Virus record (IMG/VR): IMGVR_UViG_3300042691_056007
Location: 1-45,884 of that record
Source: a virus
Strand: one strand, 5' to 3'
DNA length: 45,884 nt
The notes under the pieces are model-generated. The model was not told the DNA's origin. It ran no database searches and saw nothing but the letters and a program-made list of their open reading frames with translations. Position 1 is the first letter of the stretch. Every line of letters begins with the position of its first letter. A program made the position numbers and the translations under genes. This document shows, piece after piece, positions 1-8,642 of this stretch.

Positions 1-381
1 TTATTTTTTAATTTTTTGTAATTCTTTAGTCCATTTCAATTCTTCTTCTAGCTCGTCTGAGTAAAATCTTTCTATAATTTTGTATTCTTCCTCATTTAAT
101 CCCAATTTTTCCCAAATCTTTTCAGATTTTTCATTTTGAGCACTTTTTGACCAAAACCATTGTGGATATGGTTTATCCTTCATGAAATTAAACCATAAAT
201 CCATACCAACGACTGGATTTGTTCCGGAAATATTGAGTAGTTGTGAGAATTCGGGATAACGTTTTGAGAAGAATCTATTAAAAATGAAGAGAAAGTCTCC
301 TTTTTCTTCATCTGTAACTTCTGACCATTTTGAACGGTCTTTAAACATTATATTTGAAATTTGTAATAAGTTTTTTTTCAT
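1..381 (-). CDS. Hypothetical protein downstream of the FEN exonuclease
   Basis: A 126-residue soluble protein whose function I do not recognise. It is rich in charged and aromatic residues, with a central Trp/Phe/Pro-rich stretch (about residues 62-80, WFNFMKDKPYPQWFW), and ends in a Lys-rich helix. There are no membrane segments or metal-binding motifs. Its ATG overlaps the stop of the FEN-like exonuclease gene by four bases (ATGA at 378-381), so the two are almost certainly co-transcribed and translationally coupled. This suggests a role in DNA metabolism, but only by position. The stop codon lies at the very edge of the window, so the gene is complete. Confidence 0.75.
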   Translation of the reverse strand: MKKNLLQISNIMFKDRSKWSEVTDEEKGDFLFIFNRFFSKRYPEFSQLLNISGTNPVVGMDLWFNFMKDKPYPQWFWSKSAQNEKSEKIWEKLGLNEEEYKIIERFYSDELEEELKWTKELQKIKK

Positions 382-1358
382 TTTTTAACTTTTTCGAATT
401 CAAAATCCATTCTTTCTAAGATATCTTCTGGTAACTGATTTGTGTCCAAAAGAATTAATTTCATATTGAAGTTTATATTACTTTCTATCCATTTGATATT
501 TGTCTTAGACAATCTTTTTTTCTCACAAATCAAATCAGCAATGTTCTCAGCTAAATCTTGATCATCTAAATTAGGCTCTCCCCAATTTAAAATATATTCA
601 TCATAAATAGATTTAGCTCCCTTCTCAGCTATTCCCCTCTTTCTTCCATTCTTAACAACTGACCACACTGATGGAATATTGTCAGAGGTGTCACCAGAAA
701 TCAATTTAACAACTAAGGACTCTATAGAACTGACCTCATGAATTTCATATTTTTCAATAAAACTTTTCATTAAATTGATGAAATCATTATTGTCATTCAA
801 ATTGAAAATATCATTAGTTTCTAATTTACCAATTTTACTCAGAAACATCTGATAGTTTTTTGGTAAGAATAGTTTTTGTTTATTAAATATTTCATTAGAC
901 ATAAAGTTGATGTAAAGAGGATCTAAAGAAAAATAAACTAATTGCTTAATATCATAATCATTTGAAATGATGATTACACTTCTTGATTCAGAATTTGACT
1001 TCTGAACAAGATAAGAAATCCAATCATCTCCTTCAACTTCTGGTGCTTCTAAAATCTTCACACCTCTATTTTTAACATCATCTTTGAATTCGTTGTAAGC
1101 ACTAAAAACGAATTCCCAATCAATAGTATTATCTTTTTTTCTTGTTCCTTTGTAGGTTGTATGAATCTTTTTTCGCCAAGATTTCTCTTTTGAATCTGAA
1201 ACAAGATAGACATTTGCAAAAGGATACCATTTTCTATATCCAGATATTGCACCATCTAAACTGGCACCAAGTGCGCCAAAAAGTAAATTATTTTTATGAA
1301 GAGTAAAAACCAATTTATTCAACAAAAAATTCCCATCTATTATTAAATCAACTAACAT
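378..1358 (-). CDS. rnh: T4 RNase H-like 5'-3' exonuclease (FEN family)
   Basis: A 326-residue 5' nuclease of the T4 RNase H/FEN-1 type, which removes RNA primers and flaps from lagging-strand fragments. The acidic metal-site residues lie in family order: D8 in IIDGN, D55 in VSDSKEK followed by a basic stretch (WRKKIHTTYKGTRKK), E109/D111/D112 in EVEGDDW, D134/D136 in SNDYD, and D223/D226 in ISGDTSDNIP, which starts the helix-hairpin-helix DNA-binding part. T4 RNase H is about 305 residues, so the length fits. It is the first gene of a minus-strand pair with the unknown gene at 1-381. The nearby topoisomerase genes support a replication role. The assignment rests on motifs, not an alignment. 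Confidence 0.9.
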   Translation of the reverse strand: MLVDLIIDGNFLLNKLVFTLHKNNLLFGALGASLDGAISGYRKWYPFANVYLVSDSKEKSWRKKIHTTYKGTRKKDNTIDWEFVFSAYNEFKDDVKNRGVKILEAPEVEGDDWISYLVQKSNSESRSVIIISNDYDIKQLVYFSLDPLYINFMSNEIFNKQKLFLPKNYQMFLSKIGKLETNDIFNLNDNNDFINLMKSFIEKYEIHEVSSIESLVVKLISGDTSDNIPSVWSVVKNGRKRGIAEKGAKSIYDEYILNWGEPNLDDQDLAENIADLICEKKRLSKTNIKWIESNINFNMKLILLDTNQLPEDILERMDFEFEKVKK

Positions 1359-1507
1359 TATATTAAGTTATTTTTAAGTTATAGTGGTAAATAAATATTT
1401 TGTTCTTATTTCAAAAAACAATAGAAATCTTTAAAAATATAAAACATTCAACAGTCTAAACTAAAAAATGTTAGAAAAAGAATTAGCGATTTTATCTATT
1501 CTAAAAA

Positions 1508-1517
1508 TAATATATAA
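1508..1517 (+). promoter_or_regulatory. Candidate promoter element TAATATATAA
   Basis: A copy of the recurrent AT element, 16 bases before the ATG at 1534. Its position supports that ATG over the upstream ATG at 1468, which lies before the element. It is a predicted promoter; no transcription data are available. Confidence 0.5.
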
Positions 1518-1533
1518 AAGAAAAATTTTTGAA

Positions 1534-1650
1534 ATGGCAAATAAAAAGAAGAAGATTGAGAAGTATCAAAAGAATATGAAAACTGTGAAAAAAGCCTACA
1601 AAATCATGGATAACAATCGCAGAGTTTTGGAAAGCCTCAAACAATCTTAA
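1534..1650 (+). CDS. Small basic protein (38 residues)
   Basis: A short, very Lys/Arg-rich helical protein starting MANKKKKIEKYQK, with no recognisable family. The frame is open upstream to an ATG at 1468, which would add 22 hydrophobic residues. I prefer 1534 because a promoter-like element (1508-1517) sits directly before it and a strong terminator follows the stop at once. The gene then forms its own small transcription unit between the divergent exonuclease gene and the next + strand gene. The composition would suit a nucleic-acid-binding or internal head peptide, but that is a guess. Confidence 0.55.
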   Translation: MANKKKKIEKYQKNMKTVKKAYKIMDNNRRVLESLKQS

Positions 1651-1656
1651 TTTTGA

Positions 1657-1686
1657 AAATGTGTCACCTAAAGACACATTTTTTTA
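1657..1686 (+). terminator. Rho-independent terminator
   Basis: A 9-bp stem AAATGTGTC / GACACATTT with a 7-base loop, followed by a T-rich run. It lies 6 bases after the stop of the 38-residue gene. Confidence 0.85.
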
Positions 1687-1731
1687 TTTTCCATTGAACT
1701 TTCATCTAAAGTTAAACATTAATATATTATT

Positions 1732-2085
1732 ATGAGAGGTAGAGCCTGGAGAAGAACAATCGTGGATCTTAAAGTAAAGAAGAGATTGAAAAACAATCTC
1801 AACTGCGTTCTTTTATATAATTGGGCTTTAGAAGACGTTTGTGGTAATCTGATAGACTCCCCAAGATGGTTTGATTGGATCGGAACACCAACAGCTTACA
1901 GATTAAAAACTAGTCCAAGAAGAGTATTAGAAAGAATTGGAAAATGGCGTGATAATCCAGGATCTCATATCTATTTTAGAGATCATGAATGTAGGATACG
2001 AGATAAAAGAAAAACAAATAAATATTATGAAAGTATTGGATTTAAACACTTTCCTGCCGAACTCGGACATCAATTGGATTATTAA
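1732..2085 (+). CDS. Hypothetical Arg-rich protein
   Basis: A 117-residue basic protein beginning MRGRAWRRTIVDLKVKKRLK, with no family I recognise. Arg/Lys/Trp-rich blocks (RRVLERIGKWR, RIRDKRKTNK) suggest a nucleic-acid contact. A TTAATATATTA element at 1719-1729 ends only two bases before the ATG, closer than at most other genes, so either the transcript is leaderless or the motif is coincidental here. The 3' end overlaps the next gene by 59 bases in another frame. No hairpin or slippery site makes a fused product compelling, so I treat them as two genes. Confidence 0.65.
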   Translation: MRGRAWRRTIVDLKVKKRLKNNLNCVLLYNWALEDVCGNLIDSPRWFDWIGTPTAYRLKTSPRRVLERIGKWRDNPGSHIYFRDHECRIRDKRKTNKYYESIGFKHFPAELGHQLDY

Positions 2086-2569
2086 AAATAATACAATTTA
2101 TTATAAAAAAATTATAGAAATTCCACTCTTGACCATAAATCACGGAAGAGTTTGGATTATTTTAGACTTCAAACTAAAAAATATCTTAATAAAATTAATA
2201 AAGAAGCTTTCCCAATTACAAGTTGACTTTCTTTTTCTAAATAATCAGATTTGGTTCGAAAAAGAAATATATGAAGAAGATATCGAAAGAACTGTTCAAG
2301 GTTATATAAGCGCCTTAACAAACTTACCATTTTTTGAGGATTTAGAAAAAATAGGATTTGATTGGTCTAAAAATCTTTACAAGTTTATTAATGAATTTGA
2401 TTGTTGGTACTATTTCAGAGAATCATATGCCAGAGCAAAAAGAGTTCTACTCAAAGAACACACAGATTGGAGAACTGGAAAAAAGTTTTATACTTTAGAA
2501 AGTGAAAAATTGAGGAAGTATTTAGAAACATTAGACAGAAGATTGAAACTAAATATGTTACTTGATTAA
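2027..2569 (+). CDS. Hypothetical protein, start inside the previous gene
   Basis: A 180-residue protein of unknown function with an Ile/Lys-rich N-terminal half and an aromatic, charged C-terminal half (FDCWYYFRESYARAK). The frame is open from 1931 and could begin at a TTG (1937) or ATGs at 1985 or 2027. I choose 2027 because it gives the smallest overlap with the preceding gene and begins a plausible MKVLDLNTF. The stop overlaps the end of the convergent gene at 2558-2962 by 12 bases. A frameshift fusion with the preceding gene cannot be excluded from sequence alone. Confidence 0.65.
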   Translation: MKVLDLNTFLPNSDINWIIKNNTIYYKKIIEIPLLTINHGRVWIILDFKLKNILIKLIKKLSQLQVDFLFLNNQIWFEKEIYEEDIERTVQGYISALTNLPFFEDLEKIGFDWSKNLYKFINEFDCWYYFRESYARAKRVLLKEHTDWRTGKKFYTLESEKLRKYLETLDRRLKLNMLLD

Positions 2570-2962
2570 AGTATCAAGCTTCAATATTCTTATTAAGGAC
2601 TCTAATGAATCCATATCAATATCTTGTTTAAATTCAAAATTTTTTACACTGAATTCCAAGATAAAAGTTGAAAATTCACCATTATATCTCTGATATTCCT
2701 GATAAAATCTGGTGAATTCAACTTCAAATATTTTTCTATTAACTACAATATTCTCGTGAATGTGAATATCCAAAACTATCCACCCAATATCTAAAAAGTT
2801 ATAATTTGTTTGAATAGTTTCAACAAGTTCTAATCTCAATTTGCTTTCACTTTCAACTGGTGTTAGATCAATTGCAACTGAATCTATAAATAGTTTTTCT
2901 TTTTCAAAATTTTTATAGATCATATAAATTTCAAAATCTTTCTTTCTGAGGTTTTTACTCAT
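2558..2962 (-). CDS. Hypothetical protein coupled to the topoisomerase gene
   Basis: A 134-residue soluble alpha/beta protein starting MSKNLRKKDFEIYM; family not recognised. A longer frame begins at 3007, but the ATG at 2962 overlaps the TGA of the topoisomerase large-subunit gene as ATGA. That is the coupling seen repeatedly in this genome, so I take 2962 as the start. The C-terminal half alternates hydrophobic residues as in a beta sheet (STFILEFSVKNFEF). It is co-transcribed with the topoisomerase subunit; no functional motif is visible. Confidence 0.75.
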   Translation of the reverse strand: MSKNLRKKDFEIYMIYKNFEKEKLFIDSVAIDLTPVESESKLRLELVETIQTNYNFLDIGWIVLDIHIHENIVVNRKIFEVEFTRFYQEYQRYNGEFSTFILEFSVKNFEFKQDIDMDSLESLIRILKLDTLIK

Positions 2963-4803
2963 TTCATAATTTCTATTTTTCTTAGATCGGTTTCCTTTCC
3001 GAACCAAATATTTAAATAATTCTTTGAGAGTTCGTCTGTTTTTATTTTGGTTAAAATCGGATTCTGTATTATATCCTGATACTCATCATCCAAAAGAGCC
3101 GCTAAACCCTTTTTATATTCAATTTCCCAATCTTTGGTGTTAATATTTTCTAACCACTTATTATATTCATTTTGTGTATAAAAATAGATCTTCTTTTTAG
3201 TTTTATTATTTTTGGTAACTACAATAGGAGTCTCTACTTTGTAAATCATTTCATTTTCAAATAGCTCTGGCCAAAACTTAAAGAAGAAATTTATAAGTAA
3301 AGCAGCAATCGAGTTCCCATCGGAATCAGCGTCAACATATAGTAATATCTTACCATATCTCAATTTATCCACTTCTAATTTTTGACCCAATTTCAATCCA
3401 AGCGCAGCCATTAAATTGACAACCTCGTTATTTTGAATTAATTTCTGAGTTGTTATTTCAGCAGCATTCGTGAATTTTCCCCTCAAGGAAAACGCACCCT
3501 GTGTCTGAGGATCTCTGTATTTTCTGAAAGAACCTGATGCAGAGTCACCCTCATACAAACCCAAAGAGCAACTTTTTCTATCTTTGCCTTTTGCGTCAAT
3601 TAATTTTTCAACTTTTAATTTAGAAAGATTTTTATTTAATTCTCTTGTCAATTTATTTTCATCAGCATCTTTTTTCCTTTGAATCCAATCTAACACAGAT
3701 TGAACTATTTCAGATTTTAAAATCCATTTTGTTAATTTTTCAGATATTTGATAAGTATATCCAAAATCTTTGACTTCAGTAATTAATTTCTCTTTAGTTT
3801 GTGATGAAAAACTTGGATTTATAATTGTAGAGTTTATGTAAATAGAAATATGTGATTTTAATTCGGATGGTTTGATATCAACTTTGTGCTTTTTCTGAAA
3901 AAACTCTCTTAAATTTGTGAGAATTTGTGATAAAATATATTCAACATGTGTTCCACCATCATAGGTCTCTGTAGAATTAACAAAACTAACTTGTTGGAAA
4001 CCATCAGAAGAAGGCGCAACAGCAATTGACCAAGATTTATCACTATTCGTTTCAAAAAAATAATCATTTTGATATAACTTAACATAGTCCTCAAAAGACT
4101 TGAATTTTATTTCTGCACCATTGAAATAAAATTTTATATCAGGATTACAACCGGCTAAATCATATACCCTCTTTTCAATCAATTTGAAATGAGTCTCGTC
4201 GATACCATCTAACGAAAACTGTGCAAAGTCCGGATAATATTTAATACAGGTGTGGTTCGATTTTGATTTTTTAACTTTTGGCTCAGTTCTGTCACGCATA
4301 TTATTAGTGAATATCTGAGTGAATAGATTTTTACCATCACAAGTTGAAACTTCAAATTTTTTCGAAAAGATATTAGTTAGTTTAGAACCTAATCCATTTA
4401 CACCAGCACCAGTTCTTTCATCAGTATCATCATAGTTACTTCCCGACATAAGATTACCAAAAATGACTTCAGGTACATATTTGCCGTGATCTTGATGTAT
4501 GACCACAGGAATACCACCATCATCAAACACAGAAATCCAACCTTCCTTAATATTAATATCAATTTTAATAGTTGTGATCTCCTTTGTTCTTTGAAATTCA
4601 TCAATACTGTTTGTTGCAACTTCATCGAATATTTTCAAAAAAGATGGTATATATGTTAACTCTTTTTGTAATATTGAGTTTTCATTGATGATACTTTTAC
4701 TTGCTGTATGAGGTTTATTGGAACCCACATAAGTTGTGGGTCTCAAAATTACATGTGATATCTGATCTAATACTTTATATTTATCCTCTATCTTTTTTGA
4801 CAT
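2959..4803 (-). CDS. 39: Type II DNA topoisomerase large subunit (gp39+gp60-like)
   Basis: The ATPase and TOPRIM subunit of a T4-type type II topoisomerase, 614 residues. The GHKL ATPase site is visible as E61/N65/D68 (FDEVATNSIDEF), DDGG at 94-97 and the glycine-rich lid 132-139 (GAGVNGLG), with the QTK loop at 335-337. The TOPRIM half has EGDSA at 419-423 and DADSDG at 491-496, the Mg2+-binding and cleavage residues. In T4 the TOPRIM part is encoded mainly by gene 60. Here both parts are one uninterrupted frame, as in many T4 relatives. The partner gp52-like gene is divergent, 124 bases away. A TTATATATAG element (4826-4835) lies 22 bases before the start. Confidence 0.97.
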   Translation of the reverse strand: MSKKIEDKYKVLDQISHVILRPTTYVGSNKPHTASKSIINENSILQKELTYIPSFLKIFDEVATNSIDEFQRTKEITTIKIDINIKEGWISVFDDGGIPVVIHQDHGKYVPEVIFGNLMSGSNYDDTDERTGAGVNGLGSKLTNIFSKKFEVSTCDGKNLFTQIFTNNMRDRTEPKVKKSKSNHTCIKYYPDFAQFSLDGIDETHFKLIEKRVYDLAGCNPDIKFYFNGAEIKFKSFEDYVKLYQNDYFFETNSDKSWSIAVAPSSDGFQQVSFVNSTETYDGGTHVEYILSQILTNLREFFQKKHKVDIKPSELKSHISIYINSTIINPSFSSQTKEKLITEVKDFGYTYQISEKLTKWILKSEIVQSVLDWIQRKKDADENKLTRELNKNLSKLKVEKLIDAKGKDRKSCSLGLYEGDSASGSFRKYRDPQTQGAFSLRGKFTNAAEITTQKLIQNNEVVNLMAALGLKLGQKLEVDKLRYGKILLYVDADSDGNSIAALLINFFFKFWPELFENEMIYKVETPIVVTKNNKTKKKIYFYTQNEYNKWLENINTKDWEIEYKKGLAALLDDEYQDIIQNPILTKIKTDELSKNYLNIWFGKETDLRKIEIMK

Positions 4804-4825
4804 CTTTAGAAAATTTGATTTTTGA

Positions 4826-4835
4826 TTATATATAG
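4826..4835 (-). promoter_or_regulatory. Candidate promoter element for gene 39
   Basis: CTATATATAA on the minus strand, 22 bases before the topoisomerase start. It is a variant of the recurrent AT element. Confidence 0.4.
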
Positions 4836-4927
4836 AATCATTCTTTTTGTTCCTAAAAAATTTTTTTTCGAATCATTCAGAATATCTCAGCAAAAACAAA
4901 ACATTGACTCGACCATATATAGGAATT

Positions 4928-6274
4928 ATGAACGACAAGACAATCTCAAAATTTTTATCAGAAGAGTATAAAGACTTTGCTCTTTATACAATCGAAAACA
5001 GAGCCATACCCTCTGTGATAGATGGATTCAAACCAACTCATAGAAAAGTTATTTTCATCAGTAATCAAACTTGGAAAACTGGAACTGAGAAACCCTTGAA
5101 AGTATTTCAATTGGCAGGTAAAATCGCAAATGAAGCATATTATCATCACGGACCAGCAAGTCTTGAATCCGCCATTATAACGATGGCACAAAGTTTTAAA
5201 AATAACTTACCACTATTAGAAGAAATTGGTCAATTCGGTTCTCTACGATCACCCGAACCCGGTGCAGCCAGGTATATAGGAACCAGATTAAATAAGAATT
5301 TTAGGCTTCTCTATAAAGATTTCGAGCTTTTACAAAGTAAGTGGGAAGAAGGAACCGAGATAGAACCACATTTTTTTCTACCAATTATTCCAACTGTTTT
5401 GATTAATGGTTCATCAGGAATAGCAGTTGGATTTGCATCAAATATACTTAATAGAAATCCAGTTGATATAATAACTGCTTGTGAATCTATAATAAAGTCA
5501 AAAAAAATTGCTGAAATCAAACCTTTTAATAACTTTTTCAACGGAATTTATACACAAGATACACAAAATCACAAAAAATGGTTTATAAGAGGTTGTATTG
5601 AAATAACTAATACATCAACAGTTAAGATAACTGAACTACCACCTTCGCTCACCTATGAGAAATATGAGGCTATATTAGATAAGTTAGTTGAAGATAAAAT
5701 AATTCAATCCTATGATGATAATTGTAAAGATTCAACCAATTATACAATAAAATTCACAAGGGAATCCTTAGCATCCTTAGATGAAGAAAAACTAATAAAA
5801 CTTCTTAAACTCGAGGAAACCGAAACTGAAATTTTCACGACTCTCGATGAATTTGGCAAACTGAAGATATTTGAAAATGCTGAAGACATAATTACTTATT
5901 TTGTTAATTTCAGAATGACCTACTATCACAAAAGGAAGGCAGTCAAATTAGCGAAATTAGGAGAAGAATTAAAAGTATTATCGAACAAGGGTAGATTCAT
6001 AAAAGCTATTTTAGATGGCAAATTACAAATAAATAACAGGAAGAAAAGTGAAATCATAGAAGGAATCAAATTATTAGGATTAGATGAAATTGATGGTGAT
6101 TATGACTATCTTTTGAGAATGCCTATTTATTCTTTGACACAGGAACTTTGGGAAAAACTGAAAGAGGACTTTCAGACTAAAAAGGCTGAGTGTGAAGAAT
6201 ATTCAAAAATTGAACCTAAAGATATGTATCTTTCGGATTTAGCTGAATTAAAAAAGAAATTAAAATACAAATAA
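4928..6274 (+). CDS. 52: Type II DNA topoisomerase medium subunit (gp52-like)
   Basis: The DNA-cleaving subunit (GyrA/ParC-like) of the phage topoisomerase, 448 residues from the ATG at 4928; T4 gp52 is of similar length. The frame is open to a TTG at 4847, but the sequence from MNDKTISKFLSEEYKDFALY onward matches the family N-terminus (ALYTIENRAIPSVIDGFKPTHRK). The catalytic tyrosine is Y116 in PGAARYIGTR. The conserved LINGSSGIAVGFAS segment follows. It pairs with the divergent large subunit to relax DNA and support origin-driven replication. A CATATATAG motif ends 6 bases before the ATG. The C-terminal part is helical and charged, as expected for the coiled-coil gate. Confidence 0.96.
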   Translation: MNDKTISKFLSEEYKDFALYTIENRAIPSVIDGFKPTHRKVIFISNQTWKTGTEKPLKVFQLAGKIANEAYYHHGPASLESAIITMAQSFKNNLPLLEEIGQFGSLRSPEPGAARYIGTRLNKNFRLLYKDFELLQSKWEEGTEIEPHFFLPIIPTVLINGSSGIAVGFASNILNRNPVDIITACESIIKSKKIAEIKPFNNFFNGIYTQDTQNHKKWFIRGCIEITNTSTVKITELPPSLTYEKYEAILDKLVEDKIIQSYDDNCKDSTNYTIKFTRESLASLDEEKLIKLLKLEETETEIFTTLDEFGKLKIFENAEDIITYFVNFRMTYYHKRKAVKLAKLGEELKVLSNKGRFIKAILDGKLQINNRKKSEIIEGIKLLGLDEIDGDYDYLLRMPIYSLTQELWEKLKEDFQTKKAECEEYSKIEPKDMYLSDLAELKKKLKYK

Positions 6275-6322
6275 TCCTAAACTTTTTATTCAGTTTTTAT
6301 ATTATCAATCTAAACAATATTC

Positions 6323-6895
6323 ATGAAAGTTTCCACCGCACTTATTACAATTAATACATTAGTATTTATATTTTTTGTATTTCTACAGTATTATAATTCC
6401 GACTTTGTTCTCAATTTTATACTTTGGAATCCCAAATCAGATTTTTTCAATCCTCTACAGTTTTTATCCTTTCAATTTATTCACGTTGATATTTTTCATA
6501 TACTTTTTAATCTCGCTCTCTTCGGATATTGTGCATACGACATAGAAGAAAAAATCGGTTCTTTAAAATTTCTTTTGTTTTACTTGATATGTGGTTTCAT
6601 CGCTGGTTTTTCACATATTCTTTTTTCAAATTTTCCAGTTGCAGGTGCTTCGGGTGGAGTCTGGGGATTAATTGTTATTTACGCATTTCTATTTCCAGAT
6701 AGATATTTAGAAAGTTTCTATACCAAAATTCCAATAATAACCTTTGTCCTTTTTCTATTCTTAGTTGAAATCTTCGACTTGATAACTGGTCTTGGAAAAG
6801 AAGTATCCAATATAGCTCATATTGGTGGAGCCTTAACTGGATTACTTCTTTTTAAACTGAATAGTTTGATGGTCAAATCAAAGATTTCTGATTAG
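6323..6895 (+). CDS. Rhomboid family intramembrane serine protease
   Basis: A 190-residue polytopic membrane protein with the full rhomboid signature. H54 and H59 with N63 lie in the second hydrophobic segment (FIHVDIFHILFNL), the catalytic serine S110 in GASGG, and the catalytic histidine H166 in AHIGGA. About six membrane segments can be drawn (roughly residues 6-24, 46-70, 82-101, 106-124, 136-154, 163-180), the minimal bacterial rhomboid core. Rhomboids cut single-span membrane proteins within the bilayer. The gene sits just after the topoisomerase subunit and converges on the coiled-coil gene, overlapping its end by 18 bases. A rhomboid in a lytic-type phage is unusual; the substrate is unknown. 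Confidence 0.92.
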   Translation: MKVSTALITINTLVFIFFVFLQYYNSDFVLNFILWNPKSDFFNPLQFLSFQFIHVDIFHILFNLALFGYCAYDIEEKIGSLKFLLFYLICGFIAGFSHILFSNFPVAGASGGVWGLIVIYAFLFPDRYLESFYTKIPIITFVLFLFLVEIFDLITGLGKEVSNIAHIGGALTGLLLFKLNSLMVKSKISD

Positions 6896-8545
6896 ATTTT
6901 CAAAGTAGCTCATATTAAATCCAGCTCTTTTTTGATCATCAATTATATTTTGCAATCTTTGTCTGCTGATATATTCTTTAGGATCTATTGTTTCAGCGAA
7001 TCTTCTATCTACTTCTAATTCACGCTCATCCAACACATCAGAAAATCTCTTCAACTGGGAATCTAATGTTTTAAGTTGTTCTTCTCTTTCTTCTAAACTT
7101 CTTTCTTTGAATTTAAGTTCTGATTCTATTCTTCTCAAATCATCACCTTTTCTCTCTAATTCATTTTCCTCGTCAGTTAGGTCATTTTCTCTTTGGCGGA
7201 TCGACTCTTCTCTTTTCAATAAATCCTTTTCCAAATCTTTTATTTTTTTCTCGATTTCTTTTTCACTATTTTTAACGGAAAGTTCTCGCTTATCTAAATT
7301 CGATTCTCTTTCCTCTATTTCCTTAATCATTAGAGAGCTATCTTTAATATTTATCTCTTTTTGATTTAGTTTTTCTTCTAATTTTTTTAGATGATTATTT
7401 TTTTCCAAAATCTCATATTCTCGTTCTTCAATATCTTTTATTTTAGATTTATTTTCTTTATCCAAAATTTCAAGTTCTGATTCTAATTGCTTGAGTTTTG
7501 TTTCACGCTCGCCTAATTTTTTAACATTTTCTTTTTCAAAAGTTTTAATTTCTGATTCTAACTGATTTAGTTTAGACTCACGATCATTCAGTTTTTTTAT
7601 ATTCTCTTTTTCTAAGTTTTTAAGAGCTAACTCACGATCCTCTAATTCATTCTCTTTAATGTTTAGTGAAGATTCTCGTTCATTTAATCTCTTTTCACGC
7701 AAATCATTTTTAGATGATAAACTTTCAAGTTCAAGCTGAAGTCTTGTTATTTCAGCTGTATTTTGATTATTAATCTTTGATGAGTTTTCTAAAATAGATT
7801 TTTCACGCTTTTCAATTTCAAGTTCACGATTATTCAACTCTTCTCTTTCGAATAAAAGTTGCTTTTCTCTCAATTCAAGTTTTTTATTTTTCTGTGTTAA
7901 CTCCAATTCTCTATTAGAAAAGTCATCATAATTAGCTTCAGATAATTTTTTTTCTTTTTCAATAATTTCTTTTTCCTTGATCATCAAGTTTCTCTCTCGG
8001 TTCAAAACATCTTCTAAGTCTTCAGTTAGTTTCTTTTCTCTGATTTCCAACCTTTCTAATTTAGATTCTCTTTCGAATAAACCTTTTTCTTTCTGTGAGA
8101 ATTCCAATAACTTCGAACTGATTTCCTCTTGATCAACCAGCAATTGTTTTTCTCTGACTTCCAATCTTTTCAATTTAGATTCGTATTGTGATTCTCTAAA
8201 AGTAAATTCCTCTTCAGAGATAGTGTTCTGTGGCACAACAAACTCTTGCTTAGCAGCATTCATAATAAACATGTCCTCTATAAATGGGACTAATTTCTTG
8301 GTGAGAACCGCAGGTTGTGGAATTTTATGTGATTTGATATAACTATTTAATTCTTCTTTCCAATCAATTGGCTTAAAAAAAGATGTATTATTATCAATGA
8401 TATCTTTATCGACTTTAATTAATTCATTATTTACTTTATTGAAATATGTGTGATTTTCAAGAATAGTTCCCGCTTTAAGTACAACAATTTTTTTATCGCT
8501 CGTAATAAATTGATAATCCGTAATTACTCTATGTTTGATATTCAT
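6878..8545 (-). CDS. Long coiled-coil protein
   Basis: A 555-residue protein with a globular N-terminus (about 1-115) followed by a very long predicted coiled coil (about 120-520). The coil is built from Glu/Lys/Arg/Leu heptads in which variants of LEEREKQL and ERESKLxxLE recur dozens of times. The last 35 residues look globular (IDPKEYISRQRLQNIIDDQKRAGFN). There are no ATPase motifs, so it is not an SMC protein. It could be a filament-like or scaffold protein or a long fibrous virion part; sequence alone does not decide. An ATG start and an AT-rich element near 8576-8587 precede it. Confidence 0.85.
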   Translation of the reverse strand: MNIKHRVITDYQFITSDKKIVVLKAGTILENHTYFNKVNNELIKVDKDIIDNNTSFFKPIDWKEELNSYIKSHKIPQPAVLTKKLVPFIEDMFIMNAAKQEFVVPQNTISEEEFTFRESQYESKLKRLEVREKQLLVDQEEISSKLLEFSQKEKGLFERESKLERLEIREKKLTEDLEDVLNRERNLMIKEKEIIEKEKKLSEANYDDFSNRELELTQKNKKLELREKQLLFEREELNNRELEIEKREKSILENSSKINNQNTAEITRLQLELESLSSKNDLREKRLNERESSLNIKENELEDRELALKNLEKENIKKLNDRESKLNQLESEIKTFEKENVKKLGERETKLKQLESELEILDKENKSKIKDIEEREYEILEKNNHLKKLEEKLNQKEINIKDSSLMIKEIEERESNLDKRELSVKNSEKEIEKKIKDLEKDLLKREESIRQRENDLTDEENELERKGDDLRRIESELKFKERSLEEREEQLKTLDSQLKRFSDVLDERELEVDRRFAETIDPKEYISRQRLQNIIDDQKRAGFNMSYFENLIRNL

Positions 8546-8626
8546 ATATAACCTTTAATTTTTTTGAAATTTTAAGGTATATATAAATATAACTGACTTT
8601 CTTTTCGATAAATCGTTTATTTTTTT

Positions 8627-8637
8627 TTAATATATAA
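8627..8637 (+). promoter_or_regulatory. Candidate promoter element TTAATATATAA
   Basis: A perfect copy of the recurrent element, only 5 bases before the ATG at 8643. If it acts as a -10 box, the transcript would be nearly leaderless. Confidence 0.55.
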
Positions 8638-8642
8638 GTGTA

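Noticed and set aside
4847-4927. 27-residue N-terminal extension of the gp52-like protein from a TTG
   Set aside because: The extension does not look like the family; the ATG at 4928 places the catalytic Tyr at 116 and gives the expected length.
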